A stretch of 64,000 nucleotides of DNA from Clostridia bacterium (GTDB lineage: Bacteria; Bacillota; Clostridia; Christensenellales; Borkfalkiaceae): positions 1-64,000 of the forward strand of contig JAGHIT010000094.1 in assembly GCA_017887095.1 (NCBI GenBank), given 5' to 3'. Below are positions 17,166 to 25,863 of the stretch, piece after piece; the stretch's first letter is position 1; each line of letters begins with the position of its first letter. The notes below the pieces were generated by a model that did not search any database, was not told the DNA's origin, and saw only the letters and a program-made list of their open reading frames with translations. The position numbers and the translations under genes are program-made.

Positions 17166-18170
17166 ATGCGTAAGCTGATTTTGTTTCTTACGAGCGCACT
17201 GCTGCTTTGCTTTATATTCTGTGGCGGAGATCGTTCTGCCGATGCTGCTGCTTCGCAATACTATCTGGGAGGCATGACAGCAGGCTTTACGCTTTCGGCG
17301 AACGGTATAGAGATAATCGGTTTGAAGGAAGTGATTTCTGAAAACGGCGTTATTTGTCCGGCTGCGGATGCAGGCATCCGGACCGGGGACAAGATCGTCG
17401 CCGTGGACGGGATTCACACTAAAACCGTGGAAGACCTTGGTGCAGCATTAGCTCGCGGAGCCGGAAAGACGTCGGAATTTACTTTAAAGCGAGGCGGCCA
17501 AAGTGTTCAGGTCAAGGTGACTCCTGTAAAAGATCAAAAAGGAAATAAATATAAAATCGGCGTTCTTATCCGGGACGAACTTTCCGGGATCGGTACGGTC
17601 ACTTATATCGAAAAGGGGAGCGGGCGTTTTGGTTCGTTGGGACATGCCGTCTGCGATGAAGAGCATGATTCCCTTTCCATTGCAAATTCATCCGTCTATC
17701 TTTGCAGTATTATCGGTGTCAACCGTGGAGAGCGTGGAAAAGCCGGGGATTTAAAGGGTTTGTTCCTGAATGATTGTAAAATAGCATCGGCGGACAAAGT
17801 GTGTGACACGGGACTTTACGGGACCATATCGGACGGGTATGATTTTTCTTCGCTTCCTCTGATAGAAATTGCGCCTCTTTCTTCGGCAACAATCGGAACT
17901 GCCGTCATTTATTCCACGGTTGACGGCGTAGCGCCGCAGGCGTATGAAGTAGCGATCGCAAAAGTTGATGAAAGGAATAAACAAAACAAAAATCTTGTCC
18001 TCAAGGTGACAGATGAAACTTTATTGCGTGAGACGGGAGGCATTGTACAGGGAATGAGCGGAAGCCCCATCGTTCAGAACGGAAAGCTTATTGGCGCCGT
18101 GACCCATGTTTTTTTGAATGACCCAACGCGAGGATATGGTATCGGCATCGAGAAAATGATCGGAAATTAA
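17166..18170 (+). CDS. spoIVB: SpoIVB serine peptidase
   Basis: SpoIVB is secreted from the forespore into the intermembrane space and triggers pro-sigma-K processing by cleaving SpoIVFA. The 334-residue product has a signal anchor (about 3-22), a PDZ domain (about 50-110, ADAGIRTGDKIVAVDG) and the S55 peptidase domain with GSLGHAVCDEE (His) and the catalytic Ser near 298 in QGMSGSPI, then NDPTRGYGIGIE. The ATG at 17166 is chosen because an upstream in-frame ATG at 17154 is part of the GGAGGT Shine-Dalgarno. In Bacillus spo0A follows; here it does not. Confidence 0.94.
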   Translation: MRKLILFLTSALLLCFIFCGGDRSADAAASQYYLGGMTAGFTLSANGIEIIGLKEVISENGVICPAADAGIRTGDKIVAVDGIHTKTVEDLGAALARGAGKTSEFTLKRGGQSVQVKVTPVKDQKGNKYKIGVLIRDELSGIGTVTYIEKGSGRFGSLGHAVCDEEHDSLSIANSSVYLCSIIGVNRGERGKAGDLKGLFLNDCKIASADKVCDTGLYGTISDGYDFSSLPLIEIAPLSSATIGTAVIYSTVDGVAPQAYEVAIAKVDERNKQNKNLVLKVTDETLLRETGGIVQGMSGSPIVQNGKLIGAVTHVFLNDPTRGYGIGIEKMIGN

Positions 18171-18271
18171 GGGGGAGGGACTGCGGCTTCCTGTTTTTAC
18201 CACGCGATGAAATACTTTAATAATTTTCGGAAAAGACAAATAAAATCTAATCAATATCACAAACTGCGGGT

Positions 18272-19432
18272 ATGAAGAAAGGATTGATTATTGCCGCAGC
18301 TGCCATGTTGTGTGTCGCAGCCGCGGGCGGAGGATTGAAGATGCGCGCACAAGCAGAGGAAGTGGAGCTGTCCTGCAAAGCGGCATATCTGATGGATGAG
18401 GCAAGCGGCGTACAGCTGTATGCAAAGAACGAGGAGACGCGGCTGCCGATCGCGAGTATGTGCAAGATCATGACGCTGCTTCTTGCTTTTGAGGCAGTGG
18501 ACAACGGGGAGCTGTCCTATGAGGAAGAGATCACGGTCTCCGAGCGTGCGGCGGGCATGGGTGGCTCACAGGTTTTTTTGGGCGCGGGACTAACGTATCG
18601 TGCGGACGAACTGTTAAAGAGCATTGCCGTTTGTTCGGCAAACGACTCCTGCGTGGCGATCGCTGAGCGCGTCGCAGGGAGCGAGGGCGCCTTTTGCGCG
18701 GAGATGAACGAACGCGCAAAAAAGTTGGGCGCGGAGAACACGCTGTTCGCAAATTGTACGGGGCTTCCGAAAGAACCGCAATATTCCTGTGCAAAGGACG
18801 TCGCTCTCATGCTGCGTGAGCTGCACAAGTACGAAAAGTACCACGAGTATTCACATATCTGGCTGGAGGATTTCGTTCATCCGGACGGCAGGACGACGCA
18901 AATGACCAATACCAACAAACTCATTCGCTCCTATCAGGGCTGCGCGGGAGGAAAAACGGGATTTACAAATGAGGCCGGTTTTTGTCTCGCTGCGGCAGCG
19001 CAGCGCGGAGAGACGCAGGTTATCTCCGTCGTCATCGGAGCGGACAGTTCGCAGAATCGTTTTTCTGCCGTCAGTTCCTTGTTTGATTACGCCTTTGACA
19101 ACTTTGAAAGCGTCACATACCTTAGGGCAGGCGATGCGGCGGAGCAACGGATCGGTGTGCGTGGCAGTCGCGTAAAAAATATGTCCGTGACGGCAGAGCA
19201 TACACTTTCTGCGATCAGTCGAAGGGGGACGGAAGAGACATATGCACTCGGATATGAGCTTGCGGACGAGGTGCGTGCTCCCATTTGTAACGGGGATGTT
19301 CTCGGGTACGCCATCCTGACCCGGGACGGCGTGGAGGTGGACCGCACCGCATTGCTCGCCGCGGAGGATGCCCCCGAATTTACCTGGTGGGAAGCATATC
19401 GCGAGGGAGCACGGTATTGGCATCACGGATAA
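18272..19432 (+). CDS. D-alanyl-D-alanine carboxypeptidase (DacF-like)
   Basis: A penicillin-binding protein of family S11 that trims the terminal D-Ala of peptidoglycan peptides. It has 386 residues with a signal peptide (about 1-28). The active-site motifs are SMCK (62-65), SAN (122-124) and KTG (228-230), and a C-terminal PBP5-type domain follows. Its place beside spoIVB suggests the sporulation-specific DacF role; the order differs from Bacillus. No Shine-Dalgarno is clear before the ATG, and no sporulation promoter is convincing. Confidence 0.88.
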   Translation: MKKGLIIAAAAMLCVAAAGGGLKMRAQAEEVELSCKAAYLMDEASGVQLYAKNEETRLPIASMCKIMTLLLAFEAVDNGELSYEEEITVSERAAGMGGSQVFLGAGLTYRADELLKSIAVCSANDSCVAIAERVAGSEGAFCAEMNERAKKLGAENTLFANCTGLPKEPQYSCAKDVALMLRELHKYEKYHEYSHIWLEDFVHPDGRTTQMTNTNKLIRSYQGCAGGKTGFTNEAGFCLAAAAQRGETQVISVVIGADSSQNRFSAVSSLFDYAFDNFESVTYLRAGDAAEQRIGVRGSRVKNMSVTAEHTLSAISRRGTEETYALGYELADEVRAPICNGDVLGYAILTRDGVEVDRTALLAAEDAPEFTWWEAYREGARYWHHG

Positions 19433-19452
19433 ATTTGTGAGATAAAATGACA

Positions 19453-19486
19453 CGGCGGCAAAATTTTTTCCGCCGGTTCATTTTTT
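19453..19486 (+). terminator. Terminator after the carboxypeptidase gene
   Basis: CGGCGG (19453-19458) pairs with CCGCCG (19470-19475), extendable with mismatches, followed by TTTTTT at 19481-19486. Confidence 0.65.
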
Positions 19487-19487
19487 A

Positions 19488-19517
19488 TTGACCGAGCGGA
19501 TCGATTTATGATAAAAT
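19488..19517 (+). promoter_or_regulatory. Leaderless promoter of lysA
   Basis: TTGACC (19488-19493), 18 bases, TAAAAT (19512-19517). Exactly 6 bases separate the -10 box from the ATG at 19524, and there is no Shine-Dalgarno. Confidence 0.65.
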
Positions 19518-19523
19518 ATCCGC

Positions 19524-20852
19524 ATGATTCACATAAGAGATACATTGAAAATCAACGAAAAGGGACATCTTGAGATCGGCGGCGCGGACTGCACGGAACT
19601 TGCAAGTCAGTTCGGTACACCGCTCTATGTCTTTGACGAGGCGCATATTCGCAAAATGATGCGCGTCTATCAGCAAACCATCAACGAAGAATATGAGGGA
19701 AACGGATTGGTCCTGTATGCGTCCAAGGCGTTCTCCTGTGAGGCAATGTACGCCATTGCAAGGCAGGAGGGCATCGGAGTCGACGTGGTCTCGGGCGGCG
19801 AGCTGTACACCGCTATGCAGGCTGGTTTTCCTGCGAAAAAGATCGCGATGCACGGCAATAACAAGCTGCCGTATGAAATCGCCTATGCGCTCGATTGCGG
19901 CGTAGGGACGATTGTCATCGATGCGTACAGCGAAGCGGATCTCATTGAGCGCGAGGCGGAGCGCCGCGATCTTGTGCAGGACGTACTCATCCGCATCAAT
20001 CCCGGTGTCGAAGCGCATACGCATGCCTATGTCCAGACAGCGACGCCCGACTCCAAGTTCGGCTTCTCCATTGCAAGCGGCGCGGCACAAAAGATCACCG
20101 AATATGTGCTCTCCAAGAAACACATGCGGCTGCGCGGTTTTCATTGTCATATTGGTTCACAGATTTTCGAAAAGCAGTCTTTCGTGCTTGCTGCGGAAAA
20201 AAATCTCGCCTTTGTTGCCCGGATGAAGAAGACGCTTGGTTTTGAAGCCGACATGCTCAATATGGGCGGCGGTTTCGGTATATGGTATACGGATGCGGAC
20301 GCGAAGATCGAGCCGGAGGGGTATCGTAACTATCTTACCGCGCTCCTTGCCGCAGTCAAAGCGGGCTGTGAACAATATGGACTGAAGCGCCCTTTCATCA
20401 CACTGGAGCCGGGGCGTTCTATCGTCGGAGAAGCGGGCATTACTTTGTATACGGTAGGAGCGATCAAGGATATCCCCGGCATCCGCAAATATCTCGCCGT
20501 TGACGGCGGCATGTTCGATAATCCCCGCTACGCGCTCTATCAGAGTAAGTATTCCGCAGTTCTTGCCAACCGCGCGGATGAAGCGCCGACCGAAGTCGTC
20601 GCGATCGCGGGAAAGTGTTGCGAAAGCGGCGATCTTATCGGCACCGAGTTCAATTTGCCCGAGGCCAAGACCGGAGATATCGTTGCCGTGCTCTCAACGG
20701 GTGCGTATAATTATTCAATGGCATCCAATTATAACCGCAATTTCATTCCTGCAGCGGTTCTGGTGCGGGAGGGGAAAGCGGAGTATATCGTCAGACCGCA
20801 GACATACGAGGATCTTGTTAGAAACGATGTCATTCCTGCGCATTTGAAATAA
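19524..20852 (+). CDS. lysA: Diaminopimelate decarboxylase
   Basis: LysA converts meso-diaminopimelate to L-lysine with pyridoxal phosphate. The 442-residue protein has the PLP lysine in YASKAF (K68), HGNNK, GFHCHIGSQIF, the phosphate-binding Gly-rich NMGGGFG, EPGRSIVG, and CCESGD for substrate binding. The ATG at 19524 begins at the expected transcription start, so the mRNA should be leaderless. It stands alone, with hairpins on both sides. No lysine riboswitch fits in the short upstream region. Confidence 0.95.
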   Translation: MIHIRDTLKINEKGHLEIGGADCTELASQFGTPLYVFDEAHIRKMMRVYQQTINEEYEGNGLVLYASKAFSCEAMYAIARQEGIGVDVVSGGELYTAMQAGFPAKKIAMHGNNKLPYEIAYALDCGVGTIVIDAYSEADLIEREAERRDLVQDVLIRINPGVEAHTHAYVQTATPDSKFGFSIASGAAQKITEYVLSKKHMRLRGFHCHIGSQIFEKQSFVLAAEKNLAFVARMKKTLGFEADMLNMGGGFGIWYTDADAKIEPEGYRNYLTALLAAVKAGCEQYGLKRPFITLEPGRSIVGEAGITLYTVGAIKDIPGIRKYLAVDGGMFDNPRYALYQSKYSAVLANRADEAPTEVVAIAGKCCESGDLIGTEFNLPEAKTGDIVAVLSTGAYNYSMASNYNRNFIPAAVLVREGKAEYIVRPQTYEDLVRNDVIPAHLK

Positions 20853-20864
20853 AATTGTTTTGTT

Positions 20865-20888
20865 CCGCGGCGCTGTCCGCGGATTTTC
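20865..20888 (+). terminator. Weak terminator-like hairpin after lysA
   Basis: CCGCGG (20865-20870) pairs with CCGCGG (20877-20882) around a 6-base loop, followed by only four T residues. Confidence 0.4.
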
Positions 20889-20970
20889 TGTATTAAAGTT
20901 ATGAAATTGTGCTTTCGACGAAAATTGTGTGATTACTCGATCGAAAAGTGCGTGTGAGGCAAGCTTTTTC

Positions 20971-20999
20971 TTGCTTTTCCGGCACAAATCCTGTATAAT
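20971..20999 (+). promoter_or_regulatory. Promoter of the M50 protease gene
   Basis: TTGCTT (20971-20976), 17 bases, TATAAT (20994-20999). The ATG at 21012 would leave a leader of about 5-6 bases without a Shine-Dalgarno. Confidence 0.65.
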
Positions 21000-21011
21000 A
21001 AATGGTAAATT

Positions 21012-21695
21012 ATGGACTACTTAACTCGTTTGCTTGCGTCTTTTCTCGCCGTCATAATTGTTCTGACGTTGCACGAGGTTGCGCACGCCGTCGTCGCTTA
21101 TAGCTGCGGCGATCCCACACCGAAATGGCAGAATCGTCTCTCGCTCAATCCCCTGCATCATTTTGATCCGTTGGGGTTGATTTGTTTTGTGTTTGTGGGG
21201 TTCGGTTGGGCAAAACCGGTTGCAATCAATCCGAATAACTTCAAAAAACCCCGTCTCGGTATGGGGCTGACGGCATGTGCGGGTGTTGTCACCAACTACG
21301 TCACGGCGTTTTTCTTTTATCCGATTCTCTGTGTTGTCGTGAACTATTTCCCCCATATTACATTTCTTTACAATTTCTTATATTCGTTTATCGATTTTCT
21401 TGTTATTTACAGTTTGAGTTTTTGTGTATTTAACTTGCTGCCGCTGTATCCTTTGGACGGCTTCCGTATTGTGGACGCTGTTAACAAGCGCAGAGGAAAG
21501 ATTTATCGTTTTTTGCGCAATTACGGCTATTATATTCTGCTTGGGCTTATTTTGGAAAGTTTCATTTGCAGAGTTTTTGTCAATCTCAACGTAGAAATTA
21601 TGGGATATTTTAATATTCTCGGGTGGTTCATGACATTTGCGACAAAAATTTTGGGCTGGCCGATCACTGCGCTATGGGGGCTTGTGCCGTGGTAA
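21012..21695 (+). CDS. Site-2-type metalloprotease, M50 family, membrane
   Basis: An intramembrane zinc metalloprotease of the small YwhC-like group. The 227-residue protein has the zinc motif H21-E-V-A-H25 inside its first helix and the third-ligand motif NLLPLYPLDG near 150, plus about five hydrophobic helices. Substrate is unknown. No PDZ domain is present. It overlaps scpA by a few bases, a linkage common in Clostridia. Confidence 0.88.
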   Translation: MDYLTRLLASFLAVIIVLTLHEVAHAVVAYSCGDPTPKWQNRLSLNPLHHFDPLGLICFVFVGFGWAKPVAINPNNFKKPRLGMGLTACAGVVTNYVTAFFFYPILCVVVNYFPHITFLYNFLYSFIDFLVIYSLSFCVFNLLPLYPLDGFRIVDAVNKRRGKIYRFLRNYGYYILLGLILESFICRVFVNLNVEIMGYFNILGWFMTFATKILGWPITALWGLVPW

Positions 21696-22507
21696 ACGAG
21701 GAAAAGATCCGCGCGATCAGCGATAAATTTGAATCTAATGTTGAATATACGACCGTTCTTTCTAACTTTGAAGGCCCGCTTGATCTTCTTTTATATCTCA
21801 TCAACAAGGCTGAGATCGAAATTAAGGATGTCTTTGTTTCGCAGGTGACGGAACAGTTTCTGGAATATATGAAAGGCCTTCCTGATCTGGATGTCGACAA
21901 GGTGAGCGAATATCTCAATATTGCGGCAACTATCCTTAAGATCAAAGCGCAGGCGCTCGTACCGAATCTGGAGCAAGATCCCGAATTGGATGCGGAAATT
22001 GAAGAGGATAAGGCCGAACTCATTCGAGCGCTTGAGGAGTATAAGCTCATTAAAGAGGAGACCGGAAAGCTTAAAGAATTGGAAACGATCGGCTATTTTT
22101 TTAAAGAACCGGATAAAGATGTAGGTGAGGTGCGCACGGTATTTACGTTGGACAACCTCACGCTGGATGGTCTTGTTGCTGCTTTTTCTGCAGTGCTGCT
22201 CAAGCAGGAAGAGCTGGAGCGGACGGGGGAGGTGCGCGAGATCCCGCGGGATTCTTTTACGGTTGCTCAGAAAATACAATTTGTTTTAGAAAGTCTGGAA
22301 GAGCAAAAAGAGGTAAAATTTGAGCAACTTTTTACAAGGGATTTTACCAAACCGGAGATAGTAACCACTTTTCAGGCAATTCTGGAGCTGCTCAAATATC
22401 AGTTTTTGCATGTGAAGCAGGAGAAGGCGTTCGGAGAGATTACCATCATGCTCAATCCTGACAGGGACAAGGAGGCAGAACTTGGAACAATTGATGAATA
22501 CGATTGA
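21689..22507 (+). CDS. scpA: Segregation and condensation protein A
   Basis: ScpA is the kleisin subunit that bridges the SMC heads in the bacterial condensin. The 272-residue product has the family N-terminus NFEGPLDLLLYLINKAEIEIKDV, EYLNIAATILKIKAQALVP, and a C-terminal winged helix with FLHVKQEKAFGEI. The start is uncertain: GTG at 21689 is 8 bases after GGGGG, while ATG at 21674 lacks a site. It overlaps the M50 gene and scpB. Confidence 0.92.
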   Translation: MVNEEKIRAISDKFESNVEYTTVLSNFEGPLDLLLYLINKAEIEIKDVFVSQVTEQFLEYMKGLPDLDVDKVSEYLNIAATILKIKAQALVPNLEQDPELDAEIEEDKAELIRALEEYKLIKEETGKLKELETIGYFFKEPDKDVGEVRTVFTLDNLTLDGLVAAFSAVLLKQEELERTGEVREIPRDSFTVAQKIQFVLESLEEQKEVKFEQLFTRDFTKPEIVTTFQAILELLKYQFLHVKQEKAFGEITIMLNPDRDKEAELGTIDEYD

Positions 22508-23189
22508 GGCGGTTTTATTTGCTTCCGGCAAGGGAGTTCCGATTGCTGATATCGCGGACAAATTAGAGGTTACCGAAGGAGAGGTAAAAAAAGCGCTTGA
22601 AAAGTTGCGCGAGAAGTATAGCGGAGACAGCGGTATCGTTCTTTTGGAGTTCAACAAAAAGGCACAGTTTGGTTCTAATCCAAAGTACAAGGACGGCGTT
22701 TCCGCGGTGCTCAATCCCATTCGAGAAAAGGAGCTTACCCGTACCATTCTGGAGACTGCCGCGATCGTTGCATACAAACAGCCCATCACGCGCACGGAAA
22801 TTGAACTTCTGCGCGGCGTCAACAGCGATTATGCGGTCAATGCGCTGCTCGATCTCAAACTCATTTATCCCTGCGGGAGAAAAGATGCCGTCGGCAAGCC
22901 TATTCTGTTTGCGACGACAGATGAGTTCTTAAAGCGTTTCAAACTCCACTCACTTGAAGATCTGCCCGATTACGATACGCTCATGGCGGCGATCACACGG
23001 ACAGAGGATCGGGACAGTTATCTCTATGCGCGTGAAGAATTGCCCGAGGAAGCGCCGGATGCAGGTTTGTCACAACCTCCTGTCACCGCCGGGAAACCGG
23101 AAGAGTCCGCCAAGGAAAAAGACGACGGGTACGAGATCCCCGATTTTTTGCAGGGACTGGATGAGGCGGATATTGTGAAAATCGGCTAA
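22482..23189 (+). CDS. scpB: Segregation and condensation protein B
   Basis: ScpB dimers bind ScpA and regulate condensin. The 235-residue protein begins EAVLFASGKGVPIADIADKLEV and contains TRTILETAAIVAYKQPITRTEIELLRGVNSDYAV, the central family block. The start is taken as TTG at 22482 because GGAGG (22471-22475) is 6 bases upstream; the first ATG (22494) is 18 bases away. It overlaps scpA by 26 bases. The C-terminal 40 residues are a low-complexity acidic tail. Confidence 0.92.
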   Translation: MEQLMNTIEAVLFASGKGVPIADIADKLEVTEGEVKKALEKLREKYSGDSGIVLLEFNKKAQFGSNPKYKDGVSAVLNPIREKELTRTILETAAIVAYKQPITRTEIELLRGVNSDYAVNALLDLKLIYPCGRKDAVGKPILFATTDEFLKRFKLHSLEDLPDYDTLMAAITRTEDRDSYLYAREELPEEAPDAGLSQPPVTAGKPEESAKEKDDGYEIPDFLQGLDEADIVKIG

Positions 23190-23206
23190 AATCGGATATT
23201 TTTTGT

Positions 23207-23242
23207 AAATTCGCTCATATTACGGATATGGGCGAATTTTTT
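23207..23242 (+). terminator. Terminator after scpB, overlapping the next start codon
   Basis: AAATTCGC plus CATAT (23207-23220) pairs with ATATG plus GCGAATTT (23226-23238) around TACGG, followed by T residues to 23242. The ATG of the next gene (23228) lies in the 3' arm. Confidence 0.65.
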
Positions 23243-23818
23243 GTGTATTCGTTCTTTTTCGGAGCGCTTCTGACCTTTTTTCCTGTGTTCGTGTATATTG
23301 ATTTTTATCTGGATGCCGCGTCGAACAGAGGATGGTTTTCTCTTTCGGCTTATCATCGGCTGCGGCTGATGAAGGGGTATGCACAGCTTAAACAAGATGG
23401 GATCTTATTCCACCTTACAAAAAAAAAGGCGTATTTATTGCCGTTTTCCGAAATGGCGAGTGCGCGGAAAAAATTTGAAATCACGAAAGGGTTTCAGCCG
23501 TGGCGCTTTCATCAGGTACTGGAACTTGGCGGAGCGGACGATGTGCGCATGTGTATGGTTGCGGCAGCGATACGCGTCGCATTTGGGATGCTGTACGGCA
23601 TCGTCAAGGCAACATATTCGACAATATCATTGCGGAACAATGTGATTTTGTATCAAGAGACTAGACTGAGGGCTTCGGTACAGGCGGCAACCGTCTTGAA
23701 CGGGGTTGTTCTGTCCATGGCGTTTGGTAAAAAAATAGTGGAGGGTATCATAAAATGGATAAAAGACAGAAGATCGACAGCATTATGGAAAAGACGGCAG
23801 AGAAACTCACAAGTTTAG
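23228..23818 (+). CDS. DUF2953-like membrane protein (YtfI-like)
   Basis: A 196-residue protein with an N-terminal membrane helix (about 5-25) and a basic C-terminus. It is followed and overlapped (64 bases) by a YtfJ/GerW-family gene; in Bacillus a DUF2953 protein (YtfI) precedes ytfJ in a forespore operon, which is the main basis for the name. No Shine-Dalgarno precedes the ATG at 23228. GGATATT (23194-23200) and CATATTAC (23216-23223) are weakly sigma-E-like and would again give a leaderless mRNA. Confidence 0.65.
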   Translation: MGEFFVYSFFFGALLTFFPVFVYIDFYLDAASNRGWFSLSAYHRLRLMKGYAQLKQDGILFHLTKKKAYLLPFSEMASARKKFEITKGFQPWRFHQVLELGGADDVRMCMVAAAIRVAFGMLYGIVKATYSTISLRNNVILYQETRLRASVQAATVLNGVVLSMAFGKKIVEGIIKWIKDRRSTALWKRRQRNSQV

Positions 23819-24135
23819 TGGACGTTAACACAGTTATCGGGAAACCGGTCGTTACGGCAAGCGGCGCACAGGTCATTCCGTTTACAAAGGTGACCATGGG
23901 TTACCTCTCCGGCGGAGGAGAATACGGCGAAGTCAAAAAAATCGAAGACGGCGAATGCCTTCCGTTTGCGGGCGGAGCAGGGACCGTTATCAATGTCAAG
24001 CCTACGGGATTCCTTATCGACGACGGGGTGGAGTGCCGCCTTGTGCGCATCACGGATGATCCGCTTGACGGACTTATTGAAAAAGCCTCCGATCTTCTCA
24101 ATAAACTGGTCAGGCGTGAGGATAATGCGGAATAA
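23755..24135 (+). CDS. ytfJ: GerW/YtfJ family sporulation protein
   Basis: A 126-residue soluble protein of the YtfJ (GerW) family, linked in Bacillus to spore germination in response to alanine. Family blocks are IGKPVVTASGAQVIPFTKVTMGY, then FAGGAGTVINVKPTGFLI. The ATG follows GGAGGG. It overlaps both neighbours, so the DUF2953-like gene, ytfJ and the carboxypeptidase gene form one translationally coupled group. Confidence 0.92.
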   Translation: MDKRQKIDSIMEKTAEKLTSLVDVNTVIGKPVVTASGAQVIPFTKVTMGYLSGGGEYGEVKKIEDGECLPFAGGAGTVINVKPTGFLIDDGVECRLVRITDDPLDGLIEKASDLLNKLVRREDNAE

Positions 24136-25129
24136 ACTTTGTCTGATATTGGTGTTCGTATGTTTGATCGCAGGATTTGCTTTGCAAAGCACGTTCGTGG
24201 CGGAAGCAGAACAGGCGGCACAGGGGGAATGCGTTGCAGAGGTCTCGTCGCGCCGTGTTCTGCATGCGAGAAACGCCTCTCTTCCTTTGCCAAACGCCAG
24301 CACGACCAAGGTTCTGACGGCGCTCATTATTTTGGAAGATTGTCCGCTGGACGATATCGTCACGATTCCTGCAGAGGCTGAGGGCGTTGAAGGTTCCAGT
24401 ATTTATCTGAAAGCAGGGGATGTCTGTAGCGTTGAGGAACTGTTGTACGGACTTATGCTTCGCTCCGGGAATGATGCAGCAGTCGCGCTCGCGTTGCATC
24501 ACAGCGGTTGCATTGAAGCTTTTGCGCAAGTTATGAACGAGCGAGCACTTCTTTTGGGTGCGACGGACAGTTGTTTCGTTAATCCTCATGGGCTGCCGGA
24601 CGAACACCATCACACCACGGCGCGCGATCTTGCATTTATCACTGCAGCTGCTATGGAGAATGAGATGTTCCGCACGATCGTCTCGACGCGTTGCTATGCG
24701 CCCCGCGGATGGTACAATAAAAACAAACTGCTGTCTTCGTATGAGGGAGCTTGCGGGGTCAAAACGGGCTATACATTACAGGCGGGACGCTGTCTCGTCT
24801 CTGCGGCAGAGCGGAACGGGATGACACTTGTTTGTGTCGTGCTGAATTGCCCGCCTATGTACGAGCGTTCCTCAGAACTCCTGGATAAGGCGTTCGCCGA
24901 TTATTCGTTGGTGCGACTGACAGATAAACAAGAGACTATGTACGGATTTGCGGTTGACTGTGATTTTTCATATCCTCTGACCGATCGTGAGAAGGGGGAA
25001 ATCGACATCGTTCGAGAACTTGTCGAGCCGTTGCCGATGTCGCCGGGCAGCGTTGCAGGGCAGATTAAGATTTTTCTTGCAAATGACTTGATTTTTTCAC
25101 AAAATTTGTATATCATGGAAGAAAAATAA
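24125..25129 (+). CDS. D-alanyl-D-alanine carboxypeptidase (DacB-like)
   Basis: A second S11 penicillin-binding protein, 334 residues, with a signal peptide (about 1-28) and motifs STTK (59-62), SGN (114-116) and KTG (213-215). Position between ytfJ and rluB resembles the scpAB-dacB-rluB region of Bacillus, where DacB (PBP5*) adjusts spore cortex cross-linking. The start is the ATG at 24125, which follows GTGAGG and lies 11 bases inside ytfJ; a longer reading upstream lacks a signal sequence. Confidence 0.88.
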   Translation: MRNKLCLILVFVCLIAGFALQSTFVAEAEQAAQGECVAEVSSRRVLHARNASLPLPNASTTKVLTALIILEDCPLDDIVTIPAEAEGVEGSSIYLKAGDVCSVEELLYGLMLRSGNDAAVALALHHSGCIEAFAQVMNERALLLGATDSCFVNPHGLPDEHHHTTARDLAFITAAAMENEMFRTIVSTRCYAPRGWYNKNKLLSSYEGACGVKTGYTLQAGRCLVSAAERNGMTLVCVVLNCPPMYERSSELLDKAFADYSLVRLTDKQETMYGFAVDCDFSYPLTDREKGEIDIVRELVEPLPMSPGSVAGQIKIFLANDLIFSQNLYIMEEK

Positions 25130-25144
25130 TTGTGGAAGGATGTC

Positions 25145-25849
25145 ATGCGTATCAATAAATTTTTGGCGGAGCAGGGGATCGCCTCCCGCCGCGGCAGCGA
25201 CCAGATCATTGCGGAGGGTCGTGTCAGCATTAACGGGAAGCCTGCAAAGGCGGGTGATAACGTTGCGGCGGAGGATGTCGTAATGGTGGACGGCAGGATC
25301 CTGTCGCATAAAGTCAAATATGAATATTACCTTTTGAATAAGCCTAAAGGTTATGTTTGTACGGTGTCAGATGATAAGGGCAGAAAAACTGTTATGGATC
25401 TGCTTCCCGCAGGCGCCGGGAGAGTTTTCCCCGTCGGAAGACTTGACTATGATACCGAGGGAATGCTTCTTCTCACCAACGACGGCGACCTTGCCTATCG
25501 TCTGACGGCGCCGCAGAGTGAAATTCCAAAGACTTATCTTGTGCGCATCGAGGGTGCGATTACCGATCAGCAGCTCAACCGACTCAGAGCGGGCGTGGAG
25601 ATCGAGCGCGGCGTTCTTACAAAGAAGTGCAAGATCACCGTTACCGAAACCGGAAAGACATATACGAAGCTTCGCGTTGTGCTAACAGAGGGAAAGAACC
25701 GTGAGATCAGAAAGATGTTTGAGGCCGTTGGGAAAAACGTGGATTTCCTGAAACGCCTGAAGATCGGGGATCTGGCGCTCACGGGATTGGATCGCGGTGC
25801 GGTGAGAAGACTTACGCCGGAGGAAGTATATTACCTGCAGAATCTTTGA
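25145..25849 (+). CDS. rluB: 23S rRNA pseudouridine synthase B
   Basis: Makes pseudouridine in 23S rRNA (position 2605 in E. coli). The 234-residue product has an N-terminal S4 domain (RINKFLAEQGIASRRGSDQII) and the catalytic block VGRLDYDTEGMLLLTNDG, where the Asp in RLDYDT is the nucleophile. Near the end, EGKNREIRKMFEAVG is typical of the RsuA/RluB group. ATG 25145 follows AAGGA; an upstream in-frame start lacks a site. Confidence 0.93.
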   Translation: MRINKFLAEQGIASRRGSDQIIAEGRVSINGKPAKAGDNVAAEDVVMVDGRILSHKVKYEYYLLNKPKGYVCTVSDDKGRKTVMDLLPAGAGRVFPVGRLDYDTEGMLLLTNDGDLAYRLTAPQSEIPKTYLVRIEGAITDQQLNRLRAGVEIERGVLTKKCKITVTETGKTYTKLRVVLTEGKNREIRKMFEAVGKNVDFLKRLKIGDLALTGLDRGAVRRLTPEEVYYLQNL

Positions 25850-25863
25850 TCGGGAGGGGAGAT

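Noticed and set aside
18230-18271. A sigma-E or sigma-F promoter before the DacF-like gene
   Set aside because: CACAAACT resembles a sigma-E -10 at 5 of 7 positions, but no matching -35 lies at the right distance.
19430-19524. A lysine riboswitch upstream of lysA
   Set aside because: Only about 90 bases separate the genes; they hold a terminator and a leaderless promoter, so there is no room for an L-box.
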